DNA of 52,487 bases from Actinomycetota bacterium (lineage in GTDB: Bacteria; Actinomycetota; Actinomycetes; S36-B12; UBA5976), in contig VGBH01000006.1 of the NCBI GenBank assembly GCA_016870575.1, forward strand, positions 1 through 52,487, given 5' to 3'. Below are positions 28,310-38,364 of this stretch, piece after piece. How positions within the stretch are numbered: the first letter of the stretch is position 1; each line of letters starts with the position of its first letter. A program made the position numbers and the translations under genes. The notes beneath the pieces were generated by a model. That model saw only the letters and a list, made by a program, of their open reading frames with translations, made no database searches and was not told the DNA's origin.

Positions 28310-28332
28310 CTTCTTCTCCTTCAGACCTAATT

Positions 28333-29604
28333 CTAATTGCGTACCTGACCATCGCCAGTTACTACATACTTTGTTGAGGTAAGTTCCGCAATTCCCATAG
28401 GGCCTCGAGCATGCAATTTCTGGGTGGATATTCCAATTTCAGCACCAAAGCCAAACTCCCCGCCATCAACAAACCTAGTTGATGCATTAATCATTATGGC
28501 AGCGCTATCTAGCTCATTTGCAAATCTAGTCGCATGTTCAGCGTCATTTGTCACAATTGCTTCTGTATGTCCAGTGGAATACTTCTTAATATGTGTTAAT
28601 GCATCATCGAATGAATCAACAATTCCGGCAGCGATATCTAAACTGTAATACTCTTGATGCCAATCAGATTCAGTCACATCCTGAAATGCAATACCTACCT
28701 TTTCAGTAAACGGCTTAATAGCCAAATCACCATGGATAGTAACTCCCTTATTCTTGAGCTCTGTAAGAAGTTTTGGTAAGACTTTTTCAGCAACATTTTT
28801 ATGCACTAACAGTGTCTCAGCAGCATTACACACGCTTACTCGTTGTGTCTTTGAGTTAACAACAATATTGATTGCTTTTTCTAAGTCTAAATTTTCATCC
28901 AAATAGATATGACAGTTTCCAACACCAGTTTCAATTACTGGAACTCTGGCGTTAGTAACTACAGATTCAATTAACGAAGCACTGCCGCGGGGAATAACTA
29001 AATCTACTAATCCACGCGCCTGAATCAGATGTGTCACCGCGTCGTGAGAACTACCAGGAACTTTAACTATGCAATCTGCCGGTAATCCTGCAGCAACGAG
29101 AGCATCACGCATAACCTTTACTAAAATCTCGTTAGTGCTATCACCTGTTGAGCTACCTCTGAGCAGCGCAACATTTCCACTCTTAAGGCATAGCGCTGCA
29201 GCATCAACTGTGACGTTTGGGCGTGCTTCATAAATCATTGCAATCACACCAAGTGGCACCCGGCGTTGTTCAATTTCTAAACCATTTGGCAACGTCCAGT
29301 TTTTAACTACTACCCCAATTGGATCTGGCAATGCAATTAACTCAACAACCGACTTGGCAATCGCAGTTATTCGCTCTGGAGTTAAAGTTAGACGATCAAT
29401 TAGTGCTGCTGAAATTTGCTGATCTATTGCCGTCTGAACATCGGATTTATTAATGGTGATAATGTCATCAGTTCGTGCAATTAATGCATCTGCAATCAAC
29501 TTAAGTGCTCGATTTTTTTGATCTGTGGATGCTACCGACAAATCTGCAACTGCTGCTTTTGCCTCTTTCGCAGCAGTTAACACCTGAGTTTTTAAATCGC
29601 TCAT
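28333..29604 (-). CDS. proA: Gamma-glutamyl phosphate reductase
   Basis: A 423-residue NADPH-dependent dehydrogenase, the second step of proline synthesis from glutamate. The aldehyde-dehydrogenase fold keeps the catalytic cysteine in QRVSVCNAAETLLVH (about residue 258). RRVPLGVIAMIYEARPNVT and the C-terminal RFVDGGEFGFGAEIGISTQKLHARGP blocks are conserved. It overlaps proB by four bases, so the two proline enzymes are coupled. Confidence 0.96.
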   Translation of the reverse strand: MSDLKTQVLTAAKEAKAAVADLSVASTDQKNRALKLIADALIARTDDIITINKSDVQTAIDQQISAALIDRLTLTPERITAIAKSVVELIALPDPIGVVVKNWTLPNGLEIEQRRVPLGVIAMIYEARPNVTVDAAALCLKSGNVALLRGSSTGDSTNEILVKVMRDALVAAGLPADCIVKVPGSSHDAVTHLIQARGLVDLVIPRGSASLIESVVTNARVPVIETGVGNCHIYLDENLDLEKAINIVVNSKTQRVSVCNAAETLLVHKNVAEKVLPKLLTELKNKGVTIHGDLAIKPFTEKVGIAFQDVTESDWHQEYYSLDIAAGIVDSFDDALTHIKKYSTGHTEAIVTNDAEHATRFANELDSAAIMINASTRFVDGGEFGFGAEIGISTQKLHARGPMGIAELTSTKYVVTGDGQVRN

Positions 29605-30743
29605 AAGTTAAGGTTATTAGATTGTGGGTCAATAAGCACTAGGTCATCTCGATGAACAGCTGGGCGAGAAAATTCTTCCCCAAATTTTGCTGCTAAGTCA
29701 ATAGTAGATTGACTCTTCATCCGTGCTAAGTCATCACTTGCAAAACTCACTAATCCTCTAGCAATAACTTCTCCCGCAAGGGTCACCAAATCAACTGGAT
29801 CTCCAGCATCAAAATCACCTTCTACTTGGGAAATACCAGCAGCAAGCAATGATGCTCCACGTTCAAGCAACGCTGATACCGCTCCTTCATCTAAATGCAG
29901 TTTTCCTTTTGCAACCAGAGCATGTGCCAGCCAAAGTGATCTTGCACTACTGACATTTTCACTTGCATGAAATAACGTACCAACATCAGCTCCAGTGAGA
30001 GCTGATGACAAATCATCAATATGGCATATCAAAGTTGGCACACCACCAGCAGCAGCAATAGCAGCCGCTGCCAACTTGCTACTCATACCACCACTGCCAA
30101 CTTTTGACCGCTGATTTGTATCAATACCAATTGCTGCAAAATCCGCTAGCGATTCAAGTTCAGCTATCCGTTTGCTATTTGCATCAGCTGGTGGACCATC
30201 CAAAACTCCCGCCACATCGGTTAGCAGAATTAATGCGTCAGCTTCAACTAGGTGAGTAACTAAAGCCGCAATTCGATCATTGTCACCATATTTAAGTTCA
30301 GAGGTAGCAACAGCATCGTTTTCATTTACGATTGGCAAGACACCAAACTGCAATAATGCTTCAAAGGTTTGCTTTGCATTGCGATAATGACTGCGTCTAG
30401 TTATGTCTTCTTGAGTTAAAAGCACTTGTCCTACTGAAAAGTTGTTAGCAGTTGCAAATTTAGTGTATTCAGCAATCAATAGTCCTTGGCCAATGCTGGC
30501 CGCTGCTTGTTGTTGTGCTAAATCACTAGGGCGCGTTGTTAACTTGAGAGTTGGAAAACCAGCTGCAACCGCACCGCTCGATACTAAAATTACAGATTTA
30601 CCCTGCCTTTTAATCTGGGCAATTGCATCAACAATACTTTTTAACCGCGCTAAATTAAGTCCACCATTTTCAGAGGTCAATGATGATGACCCAACCTTAA
30701 TCACTATCCGATTAGCGGATTCAAAATCTTTTCGGTTACTCAT
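29601..30743 (-). CDS. proB: Glutamate 5-kinase
   Basis: A 380-residue enzyme catalysing the first step of proline synthesis, usually feedback-inhibited by proline. The amino-acid kinase domain (about 10-270) has [31 protein letters not shown] and [11 protein letters not shown]-terminal PUA domain (about 285-365) contains [20 protein letters not shown]. It overlaps obgE by eight bases. The obg-proB-proA order is common in Actinobacteria and links a GTPase of ribosome assembly to proline synthesis by transcription only. Confidence 0.96.
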   Translation of the reverse strand: MSNRKDFESANRIVIKVGSSSLTSENGGLNLARLKSIVDAIAQIKRQGKSVILVSSGAVAAGFPTLKLTTRPSDLAQQQAAASIGQGLLIAEYTKFATANNFSVGQVLLTQEDITRRSHYRNAKQTFEALLQFGVLPIVNENDAVATSELKYGDNDRIAALVTHLVEADALILLTDVAGVLDGPPADANSKRIAELESLADFAAIGIDTNQRSKVGSGGMSSKLAAAAIAAAGGVPTLICHIDDLSSALTGADVGTLFHASENVSSARSLWLAHALVAKGKLHLDEGAVSALLERGASLLAAGISQVEGDFDAGDPVDLVTLAGEVIARGLVSFASDDLARMKSQSTIDLAAKFGEEFSRPAVHRDDLVLIDPQSNNLNL

Positions 30744-32118
30744 CTAGATCATCCTCATCATATTCAAATGATTCATCTAATCTGCGGTCGGTTCCGCGCG
30801 GTCCTGCAGTTGGCTCACCCGCAATTATGCTGGGTACCCAATCAAAAACCACTCCGTCTTGCTCGGTTCCAATAACAACTTCTGCTCCAGGAGTGGCACC
30901 TAACTTAGTTAGCTCCGCCTCAACACCTAATCTGGCTAATCGATCTGCTAAATAGCCAACAGCCTCTTCATTGGTGAAATCTGTTTGCTTAACCCATCTC
31001 TCTGGTCTTGCTCCACGAACAATAAATCTATCGCCTAAGCGCTTTACGCTAAAACCAGTGTCATCTACTGCTTGCGGCCTAATCACAATTCGAGTTCGGG
31101 CAGCAGATGGAGTTGTTGCTTTGAGTTGCGTGAGCATCTCACCTAAAGTTAATAGCAGTTCACGTAAGCCTTCTTTTGTTACTGATGAAACTTTAAATAC
31201 TCGCAAGCCTAGTTCTTTGAATTTAGATTCAACTAAATCTGCGAGCACCGCACCATCTGGAATATCCACTTTATGCAAAACAATCACTCTGGGTTTATCT
31301 TCGAGCCCGCCATAAGCATTAAGTTCAGCTTCAATAACTTCATAATCAGCAATAGGGTCACGGTTAGGTTCAATTGTTGGGGTATCAATTAAATGAACTA
31401 AAACCGCACAACGTTCAATGTGGCGCAGAAACTCCAATCCCAATCCTTTACCTTCACTTGCACCAGGAATTAGTCCTGGTACATCAGCAATTGTGTATGA
31501 ATATGAATCCACACTCACAACGCCTAGGTTTGGCACCAAGGTAGTGAATGGATAGTCGGCAATTTTTGGCCGAGCTGCAGATGCAGATGCAATTAAACTT
31601 GATTTGCCAGCACTTGGAAAACCAACCAGTGCAACATCTGCAACTGACTTTAATTCTAAAACAAACTCACCGCTGCTACCTGGCTCTCCCTTTAATGAAA
31701 ATCCAGGAGCTTTTCTTCTGCTTGAAGATAGAGCAGCATTACCCAAACCACCTCGACCACCTTGTAGCAAAACATAACGAGTGCCTGCACCAACTAAATC
31801 AATTATGAATTCGCCATCTGTATTCGTAACCAAAGTGCCATCAGGAACTTTCAGAATCAAATCGCCACCATCAGATCCGGCTTTAAAATCGCCCTGACCT
31901 GCTTTGCCATTTGTTGCTTGATAATGTGGACGATGATGAAATTCAATTAATGTGTTAACTGATGTGTCAACGTCCAAAATAACATCGCCGCCGCGACCGC
32001 CGTTACCACCATCAGGGCCAGCTAGCGGCCGAAACTTTTCTCGCTTAACTGAAGTACAACCATCGCCTCCTTTGCCAGCAGAAACGTGCAGCACAACTCG
32101 ATCAACAAAAGTTGTCAT
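30736..32118 (-). CDS. obgE: GTPase Obg/CgtA
   Basis: A 460-residue GTPase for 50S assembly and stress signalling. The glycine-rich Obg fold covers residues 1-158 ([25 protein letters not shown]). The G domain has [26 protein letters not shown] and HKVDIP. An actinobacterial-type C-terminal OCT domain (about 340-420) is present, ending in an acidic tail. It starts 75 bases after rpmA and beyond a terminator-like hairpin, so it may also have its own promoter. Confidence 0.96.
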   Translation of the reverse strand: MTTFVDRVVLHVSAGKGGDGCTSVKREKFRPLAGPDGGNGGRGGDVILDVDTSVNTLIEFHHRPHYQATNGKAGQGDFKAGSDGGDLILKVPDGTLVTNTDGEFIIDLVGAGTRYVLLQGGRGGLGNAALSSSRRKAPGFSLKGEPGSSGEFVLELKSVADVALVGFPSAGKSSLIASASAARPKIADYPFTTLVPNLGVVSVDSYSYTIADVPGLIPGASEGKGLGLEFLRHIERCAVLVHLIDTPTIEPNRDPIADYEVIEAELNAYGGLEDKPRVIVLHKVDIPDGAVLADLVESKFKELGLRVFKVSSVTKEGLRELLLTLGEMLTQLKATTPSAARTRIVIRPQAVDDTGFSVKRLGDRFIVRGARPERWVKQTDFTNEEAVGYLADRLARLGVEAELTKLGATPGAEVVIGTEQDGVVFDWVPSIIAGEPTAGPRGTDRRLDESFEYDEDDLDE

Positions 32119-32134
32119 TGCAGCCTCCTAACTG

Positions 32135-32170
32135 GCAAAGCAAAACGGAGCGAGCATCTGCCCGCTCCGT
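32135..32170 (-). terminator. Intrinsic terminator between rpmA and obgE
   Basis: On the minus strand ACGGAGCG, a ten-base loop and CGCTCCGT form an eight-bp stem (32170-32145) followed by TTTTGCTTTGCC. The T-rich tail is interrupted, so it may be partial and act as an attenuator that lowers obgE-proBA expression relative to the ribosomal proteins. Confidence 0.7.
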
Positions 32171-32192
32171 CACGAAAAATGAATTTATTTGA

Positions 32193-32441
32193 TTACGCAA
32201 GTACGTTTACAACTCGGCGACCACGTGCTGTGCCGAATTCAACTTTACCTGCGGCCAACGCAAACAAGGTGTCATCTTTTCCGCGACCAACATTTAGTCC
32301 CGGGTGAAAGTGAGTTCCGCGCTGACGAACTAATATCTCGCCGGCACCAACTTCCTGTCCGCCAAAACGCTTAACGCCAAGTCGCTGTGCATTTGAGTCG
32401 CGACCGTTACGGGTACTGGATACACCTTTTTTGGATGCCAT
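32193..32441 (-). CDS. rpmA: 50S ribosomal protein L27
   Basis: An 82-residue protein near the peptidyl-transferase centre. It opens [27 protein letters not shown] and has [14 protein letters not shown], the standard L27 blocks. The mature N-terminus starts right after Met, without the cleaved Firmicutes extension. It follows rplU by four bases. Confidence 0.97.
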   Translation of the reverse strand: MASKKGVSSTRNGRDSNAQRLGVKRFGGQEVGAGEILVRQRGTHFHPGLNVGRGKDDTLFALAAGKVEFGTARGRRVVNVLA

Positions 32442-32445
32442 TTGA

Positions 32446-32757
32446 TCACTTCCCTGCGCTAATATCAGTTACCTTTAACCGAGTTAGATCTTGACGATGA
32501 CCCAATCGACGTCGATTACCAGTCTTGTTCTTGTACTTCAAAATTGTTAATTTCTCGCCGCGTTCTTCGCCAATAACTTCAGCTTTAACGCTGGCTTTCG
32601 ATGCTGCCGCACCTGTTACTACTGAATCACCATCAACTAGCATCACAACTGGCAGCTCAATTGATGCGCCTGGCTTATCGGTCAACCGATTAACCAAAAG
32701 CACATCGCCAACGGCAACCTTCTCTTGCCGTCCGCTGGCCTTGACTACTGCATACAT
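32446..32757 (-). CDS. rplU: 50S ribosomal protein L21
   Basis: A 103-residue 23S rRNA-binding protein. It opens [18 protein letters not shown] and ends [23 protein letters not shown], both diagnostic. The ATG has a CAGGA ribosome binding site. A TAATCT hexamer on the minus strand (32815-32810) is a candidate -10 box, giving a leader of about 45 bases, and lies just after the hairpin that follows rne. Confidence 0.97.
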   Translation of the reverse strand: MYAVVKASGRQEKVAVGDVLLVNRLTDKPGASIELPVVMLVDGDSVVTGAAASKASVKAEVIGEERGEKLTILKYKNKTGNRRRLGHRQDLTRLKVTDISAGK

Positions 32758-32822
32758 AGTGATTTTCCTGACTCGTTTTGGCTTTCAGAAACGCGATTAC
32801 CGACGGTGAAGATTACTTCATC

Positions 32823-32837
32823 CCCGCGCGTCGCGGG
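32823..32837 (-). other. GC-rich hairpin after rne
   Basis: CCCGCG, a three-base loop and CGCGGG form a perfect six-bp hairpin eleven bases after the rne stop. No T tract follows in either direction, so it is not a classical terminator. It may protect the rne 3' end or mark a weak terminator ahead of the rplU promoter. Confidence 0.4.
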
Positions 32838-32848
32838 CAGATGCCCCC

Positions 32849-34891
32849 TTAGCTTGGTGGACCTGCAGGTCGACTGGCCGCTTTTCGATTGCGGCGGCCG
32901 CTCGTCGCCTCAACGGTGCTTTCCCCTCGAGGCGCAAAAGCTGGTGCTACTGGCTCTGCCTCTACAGGGGCAGGTTCAATTGGTTTTACCGGTTCTGGGT
33001 GATGAGTCTCTCGAACTGGTTTATGCGAATGCTTAACGCCAGGTGCATCCATTCGAATTTTCACTCCCCGACCATTACAAATCTCGCAAGGCTCAGAGAA
33101 CATCTCTAATAAGCCCTGACCAATTCGTTTACGAGTCATCTGCACCAAACCAAGAGAAGATACTTCAGCAACTTGATGTTTTGTTCGGTCACGTCCAAGG
33201 CATTCAACTAAGCGACGCACAACTTTATCTCGGTTTGCCTCTAGCACCATATCAATGAAGTCAATCACGATGATGCCGCCAATATCGCGTAACCTAAGTT
33301 GACGAACAATCTCTTCTGCTGCTTCAAGATTATTTTGCGTAACAGTTTCCTCTAAATTGCCAGTGCTTCCGATAAAACGGCCGGTATTTACATCCACTAC
33401 TGTCATGGCTTCAGTGCGATCAATAACTAATGAGCCACCTGACGGCAGATAAACTTTTCGATCTAGTGCTTTGGTTAGTTGAGCATCAATATCAAAGTTA
33501 GTAAATACATCTTCACTACCGGTCCACTTTTCTAATCGACTTAGTAGCTCTGGAGCCAAATATTTAACGTAATCTTCAATTGTGTTCCAGGCGTTAGCGC
33601 CAGAAACTACAACTTTGCTGAAGTCTTCATTAAACACATCGCGAACAGTTCGGATTGCTAAATCTGGTTCGCTATAAAGCAAGGTTGGTGGTGTTGCTTG
33701 ATTTTTCTTATTCTTGATATCTTCCCATTGTGCTTTTAATCTGGCAACATCTTTTTCTAATTCTTCTTCTGACGCACCTTCAGCAGCGGTGCGAACAATT
33801 ACGCCAGCACCATCCAGAATAATGTTTCGAAGAACTCGCTTTAATCTAATGCGCTCATTTTCTGGAAGTTTGCGTGATATTGCAGTCATTGAACCATCTG
33901 GCACGTAGACTAAATAACGACCAGGAAGTGAAACTTGACTAGTAAGTCGTGCACCCTTTTGGCCAATTGGATCTTTTGTAACTTGAACCATAATCGGATC
34001 ACCAGCGGAAAGTGCTAATTCAATGCGCTTTGGTTGACCCTCCAGTCCTGCTAAATCCCAATTTACTTCACCGGCATAAAGAACAGCATTTCTTCCTTTA
34101 CCAATATCAATAAATGCAGCTTCCATGCCAGGCAGCACATTTTGCACTCGACCCAAGTAAACGTTACCAATTAGCGAAGATGATGAAGAAGAACCAACAT
34201 AATGCTCAACTAAAATCTTGTCTTCTAATATTGCAACTTGTGTTTTATCATTTACCTGGCGAATAATCATCTGTCGATCAACAGATTCGCGCCGCGCTAA
34301 AAATTGTGCTTCCGTGATTAAGTTTGGTCGTCTTCGATTATCCCGATGATCTCTTCCGCGTTGACGTTTGGCATTTATTCGAATTGAACTGTCTTCTACC
34401 GCAACGCTGCTATCAACAGTACTTGTAGTTTCAGGTTTTGGAACCGAACTTGTCGATCCACTGCGTCGTCTCCGGCGACGTCTTCGATTATCAGTTTCAA
34501 CTGCCGATTCATCTGCTGAGGCTGATTTCTCTGACGTTGCTTTGACAGGTTTTGATTCTGATTTAGTTTCAACCGCTGGTTTGCTACCACCACGACCGCG
34601 ACCACCGCGACGTCTACGTCTGTTTCTTCGGTCATCGTTTACTGACTTTGTATCGACAGTTTCAGTTTTTGGTTTAACTTCCGCTTTTGCCGTTTTTTTA
34701 GTGGAGTCTGTTTTTGTTGCAGCAGGCGCAACAAACGCAGGTGCTAATGCAGCTTTCTTTACTGCTGCTTTCTTTGCTGGCTTATCAACTTCAGGCTTGG
34801 CAACCTTTTTTACTACTTTTTTAGCTGACTTTTTTGCTAGTTTTTCGGTTGCAGACTTATCTGCATTACCAGCACTCGAACGAGTACTCAA
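32849..34891 (-). CDS. rne: Ribonuclease E/G family protein
   Basis: A 680-residue endoribonuclease for mRNA decay and rRNA processing. An N-terminal low-complexity region (about 1-190) is rich in Lys/Ala and has two arginine patches (RRNRRRRRGGRGRGG and a run of eight Arg). The catalytic core has an S1 domain (IGNVYLGRVQNVLPGMEAAF), the metal ligands D500 and D544, and a zinc-link CEIC (C602, C605). The C-terminal tail is short. The core lies centrally, as in other Actinobacteria. The start is TTG with AGGAG at six bases. A GC-rich leader precedes it. Confidence 0.93.
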   Translation of the reverse strand: MSTRSSAGNADKSATEKLAKKSAKKVVKKVAKPEVDKPAKKAAVKKAALAPAFVAPAATKTDSTKKTAKAEVKPKTETVDTKSVNDDRRNRRRRRGGRGRGGSKPAVETKSESKPVKATSEKSASADESAVETDNRRRRRRRRSGSTSSVPKPETTSTVDSSVAVEDSSIRINAKRQRGRDHRDNRRRPNLITEAQFLARRESVDRQMIIRQVNDKTQVAILEDKILVEHYVGSSSSSSLIGNVYLGRVQNVLPGMEAAFIDIGKGRNAVLYAGEVNWDLAGLEGQPKRIELALSAGDPIMVQVTKDPIGQKGARLTSQVSLPGRYLVYVPDGSMTAISRKLPENERIRLKRVLRNIILDGAGVIVRTAAEGASEEELEKDVARLKAQWEDIKNKKNQATPPTLLYSEPDLAIRTVRDVFNEDFSKVVVSGANAWNTIEDYVKYLAPELLSRLEKWTGSEDVFTNFDIDAQLTKALDRKVYLPSGGSLVIDRTEAMTVVDVNTGRFIGSTGNLEETVTQNNLEAAEEIVRQLRLRDIGGIIVIDFIDMVLEANRDKVVRRLVECLGRDRTKHQVAEVSSLGLVQMTRKRIGQGLLEMFSEPCEICNGRGVKIRMDAPGVKHSHKPVRETHHPEPVKPIEPAPVEAEPVAPAFAPRGESTVEATSGRRNRKAASRPAGPPS

Positions 34892-35080
34892 TGAAAACTC
34901 CTGTGGCCCCTAAGGGCGTAAGTAAGACGCTTGGTTGCGGCGCAACTAGCGTGAAGCTTGTGGTGGGGCTGCTACCTAGAAAGGTCTGCGTGAGGGATTC
35001 TCAGCGACACTCTCCCGGCGCTACCGCCAAGACGGGCGATATCGCTATCGCTTGGCCGAAGTATCTCACACCACTACCGG
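34892..35080 (-). ncRNA. Candidate structured 5' leader of rne
   Basis: The 189 bases between rodA and rne are clearly more GC-rich than their surroundings and full of inverted repeats. On the minus strand these include GCCAAG...CTTGGC enclosing GCGATATCGC, GGCG-GTAG-CGCC, GTTGC-GCC-GCAAC, and CCCTTAGGG close to the ribosome binding site. No open frame with a good start fits. This may be a cis-regulatory leader, comparable in idea to the E. coli rne 5' UTR that senses RNase E activity. No known Rfam family is recognised, and the region may also hold the rne promoter. Confidence 0.45.
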
Positions 35081-36247
35081 TTATCTGCGTCGCTTGGTCG
35101 CATCTAGGTTCAAAATGACCCCAAGCCCAAGCCAAAGTGCCATCATTGATGAGCCGCCATAGGAAACAAAAGGCAGCGGCACCCCTGTGACGGGTAGTAG
35201 CTCTAAATTCATACCTATGTTTTGAAAGCCCTGAATAGCGATCCAGCCAGCCATCCCAACTGCAACTAATCGACCAAACAAATCATCAGCACGGCTAGCA
35301 ATTCGAATCAAACGCCAAGTAATAAAAAGCATCAACAATAAAATCATAGAAGACCCAAAAAATCCGAGCTCTTCACCCGCAACAGAAAAAATAAAGTCAG
35401 TTCTTTGTTCAGGAACAAACTGACCAGCAGTTTGAGTACCTTGAAACAGTCCATTACCAAACCAGCCACCACTACCAATAGCAATCTCCGCTTGCCGTAC
35501 GTTATAACTAACTCCAAGAGGATCTGAATCAGGATTTAAAAATACAGTGAAGCGATCAATTTGATATTGCGCAAGTACACCTGCTGCAACAATTAATGCA
35601 ACTACGCTAACTGCTGATGTGACAAGTCCAATTAACCACCATCTGCTCACACCTGAAACCGCCAAAATGGCAAAAAGCGTAGCCAGAATCATTAAAACAG
35701 TGCCGAGATCTGGTTGCAGCAAAATTAGCAGTACTGGCACCGCTGCAACACCTAATGCTGCGACAACTATTGAGTGTAATGGTTGATTTTCAGCATCTCG
35801 TTTTTCTGCAAGCAAAGTTGCTGAAATCACGATGATAGATACTTTTACAAACTCAGCAGGCTGAATAGTAAAACCAGCAAAAGCTAGCCAAGATTTTGCA
35901 CCATTAACCACAGTTCCAACAAGCAATACCGCAATCAATCCAACTAAAGATAAAACATATACAACTGGTGCATATGCTCGCACCAATCTATGACTTATTT
36001 GTGAAGCAATCAAACAAAGAATTAAGCCAAGACCTAGATTAAGCAAATGCCGCTTTAAAAAAAACAGCGAATCACCTGCCGCACCCGCCGTTATTCGAGT
36101 TGAAGACCAAACTAAAAGTGCTCCCAGTAGCGAAAGTGATAAAGCTGCAATGATTAAAACGAAATCAAACTTGCGGTAACGTCTAAATCTTGGTGCGCCA
36201 GATACCCTTCGCCAAACAAAAGACGCATCGCGAATTGCTCCACTCAT
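35081..36247 (-). CDS. rodA: Peptidoglycan glycosyltransferase RodA (SEDS)
   Basis: A 388-residue SEDS-family polymerase with about ten membrane segments that works with PBP2 in lateral wall elongation. The catalytic-loop region QPDLGTVLMILAT and the family signature NIGMNLELLPVTGVPLPFVSYGGSSMMA are intact. The segment AVNGAKSWLAFAGFTIQPAEFVK-like (about 110-135) is also typical. It overlaps mrdA by four bases, confirming the RodA-PBP2 pair. Confidence 0.95.
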   Translation of the reverse strand: MSGAIRDASFVWRRVSGAPRFRRYRKFDFVLIIAALSLSLLGALLVWSSTRITAGAAGDSLFFLKRHLLNLGLGLILCLIASQISHRLVRAYAPVVYVLSLVGLIAVLLVGTVVNGAKSWLAFAGFTIQPAEFVKVSIIVISATLLAEKRDAENQPLHSIVVAALGVAAVPVLLILLQPDLGTVLMILATLFAILAVSGVSRWWLIGLVTSAVSVVALIVAAGVLAQYQIDRFTVFLNPDSDPLGVSYNVRQAEIAIGSGGWFGNGLFQGTQTAGQFVPEQRTDFIFSVAGEELGFFGSSMILLLMLFITWRLIRIASRADDLFGRLVAVGMAGWIAIQGFQNIGMNLELLPVTGVPLPFVSYGGSSMMALWLGLGVILNLDATKRRR

Positions 36248-38364
36248 GGCTTTGTCCTGCCAATCGCTTCTGCTTCAGGAACGGGAGATCCATTAATGTC
36301 AATTGTTGGTAATTTTGTTCGAGGTTTACCGTATGGGAAGATTGCATTTGCTGGATTTATTGTGCTGCCGCGAATGCCAAAAAGTGCTTCATAGATTCTT
36401 CTAACGCTTGGGCCACCTGTACCAGACCCAGTGCCACCTTGAGAAACCATCATCACAACTACATATCTTGGATTAATTGCTGGAGCAAAAGTTGCTAGCC
36501 AAGATGTGCTTTGTTTGTTGAACACCTGTCCGGTGCCAGTTTTACTAGCAATTGGTACTTGCTCAAGTGGAAATCCTGGGAAAACCCAAGCAGTGGTGCC
36601 AGAAATTGCAGTATTAGTTAATGCTGCTCGTATGTAGCTGAGCACTCGAGGTGAAGTGTTTAATTTTCCAGTCACTTTCGGAGCAAATTCCTGCACCACA
36701 TTACCATCTACATCCATTATTGCTTTAGCAATCTGTGGCTGAAACAGTGTGCCATCATTTGCAATTGCTGAATATGCAACTGCCATCTGTAGCGGAGTTA
36801 CTACCGTGTCGCCCTGACCAATTGCAATATTGACCGCATCACCTGCGCGGAACAAAAAGCCATCCGCACAGTTTTCAGCTGCATATTGACGCAAGGTTTC
36901 TGCCCAAACAGGATCTCGCTTAGCAGTTTCTGGATATCCTGATTTAGCGCGTTCACACCATACATCTTTATTGCGCTCCCAGTTTTCACGCTTCCAAGCT
37001 CGGCCACCAATTCGACCTGCATATTCACTTGGCAGATCTATTCCAGTAATTTTTCCTAGCCCAAATGAGCGAGCCATCTTGTCAATTGGATCTCTACCGG
37101 TTTTCATGGTGTCTTTACCGGTTTGTTCCCATAAATCATTTGCAATTCGATAAAAAACCGTATTACAAGAAACTTCTAAAGCGCGTGCCAACGAAATAGG
37201 ACCGTATGCCCGACTTTCATTATTTCTAAACACTCGAGAAGAAATTGTTACTTCGGGCGAGCAGTTATAAAGTCCAGTAAGCGGCATCCCTGCTTTTTCA
37301 GCAGCTGCTGTCATTACCACTTTAAATGTAGATGCAGGTGCATAAAGTCCTTGGGTTGGGCGATGCAGAAGTGGTACGCCATTAGCTTCTGAAATTAAAG
37401 ACTTATATTCCCGATTGGATAAACCATTTAGCCAAATATCTGGTTCATAACTTGGATAAGATGCCATTGCCAGAACTTGTCCATTAGTTACATCCATCAC
37501 AATTGCCGCACCACCATCGGCAACAAAATTATTTTCTCTTGCACGATTAACTGCACGTTGCAATTCACGCTCGACAACCTGTTGTAAATCTGCATCTAAA
37601 GCAGTAATTAAATAGTTACCAGGTATTGGTTGAGTTTCACCGATTTCATCAACCACTTTTCCAGAGCGGTCAACTGCCAGTAATTTTTTTCCATCTACAC
37701 CACGAAGAACTAGATCGTATTGTTTTTCTAATCCAGCTCGGCCAACAACGCTGGTTCGCTTATAGCCCGAAGCCTGGTCAGCATCTGCTAACTCTTCAGC
37801 ACTGATTGGTCCGATATACCCCAGTAGATGAGCTGCATTTACACCAAGCGGAGCTGGATAAACGCGTTCAGCTGCAACTTCTGCAGCAACACCTGGGAAG
37901 TTAAGCGAGTCTTCCATTATTTTTAAGGCGAGTTTGTATCCAACATCTCGAGCAACTGGCACTGGTTGCAAGGGAGATCCATTCCAGCAAATTGGTGGTG
38001 GTGCACTTCCAGTTGCCCCACATGGCGTAATTCGATCACGCAGTTCCTGTTCAGGTTTTTTCAGAATTGTGGCCAAGCGACTTAGCACTTCATTGCCATT
38101 ATCGGGTAACTCATTAATCGTTTCTCGATCTACGGTAATAACCAAGGATGTGCGATTTTCAACTAATGGTCTACCTGCTTGATCTAAAATTAAACCTCGG
38201 ACAGCAAGGGTAGTAACCTCTCGAATTCTATTTTCATCGGCTAACTGCGCATAGTCTTCACCTGTTAAAACTTGAATAAAGAACAATCTTGCAATGAGCG
38301 TTACTAATAAAGCCGTTAAAAACCATTTGAATACCTGCAATCTAAGTATTGATTGCTCTTTCAT
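36244..38364 (-). CDS. mrdA: Penicillin-binding protein 2 (elongation transpeptidase)
   Basis: A 706-residue class B PBP. It has one N-terminal membrane anchor (FKWFLTALLVTLIARLFFIQVL), a dimerisation region and the transpeptidase domain. The active-site motifs are STFK (SxxK, about residue 350), SCN (SxN) in LEVSCNTVF, and KTG in IASKTGTGQ. The long loop with two cysteines (CGATGSAPPPICW, about 113-125) could form a disulfide outside the cell. It crosslinks glycan strands made by RodA and overlaps rodA and mreD by four bases each. Confidence 0.94.
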   Translation of the reverse strand: MKEQSILRLQVFKWFLTALLVTLIARLFFIQVLTGEDYAQLADENRIREVTTLAVRGLILDQAGRPLVENRTSLVITVDRETINELPDNGNEVLSRLATILKKPEQELRDRITPCGATGSAPPPICWNGSPLQPVPVARDVGYKLALKIMEDSLNFPGVAAEVAAERVYPAPLGVNAAHLLGYIGPISAEELADADQASGYKRTSVVGRAGLEKQYDLVLRGVDGKKLLAVDRSGKVVDEIGETQPIPGNYLITALDADLQQVVERELQRAVNRARENNFVADGGAAIVMDVTNGQVLAMASYPSYEPDIWLNGLSNREYKSLISEANGVPLLHRPTQGLYAPASTFKVVMTAAAEKAGMPLTGLYNCSPEVTISSRVFRNNESRAYGPISLARALEVSCNTVFYRIANDLWEQTGKDTMKTGRDPIDKMARSFGLGKITGIDLPSEYAGRIGGRAWKRENWERNKDVWCERAKSGYPETAKRDPVWAETLRQYAAENCADGFLFRAGDAVNIAIGQGDTVVTPLQMAVAYSAIANDGTLFQPQIAKAIMDVDGNVVQEFAPKVTGKLNTSPRVLSYIRAALTNTAISGTTAWVFPGFPLEQVPIASKTGTGQVFNKQSTSWLATFAPAINPRYVVVMMVSQGGTGSGTGGPSVRRIYEALFGIRGSTINPANAIFPYGKPRTKLPTIDINGSPVPEAEAIGRTKP

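Noticed and set aside
34368-34913. A 181-codon open frame on the plus strand opposite the rne start
   Set aside because: It is the antisense of the Lys/Ala/Arg-rich arm of rne; the product is a low-complexity Ser/Leu/Phe/Arg string with no domain, and no promoter or ribosome binding site of its own is seen.
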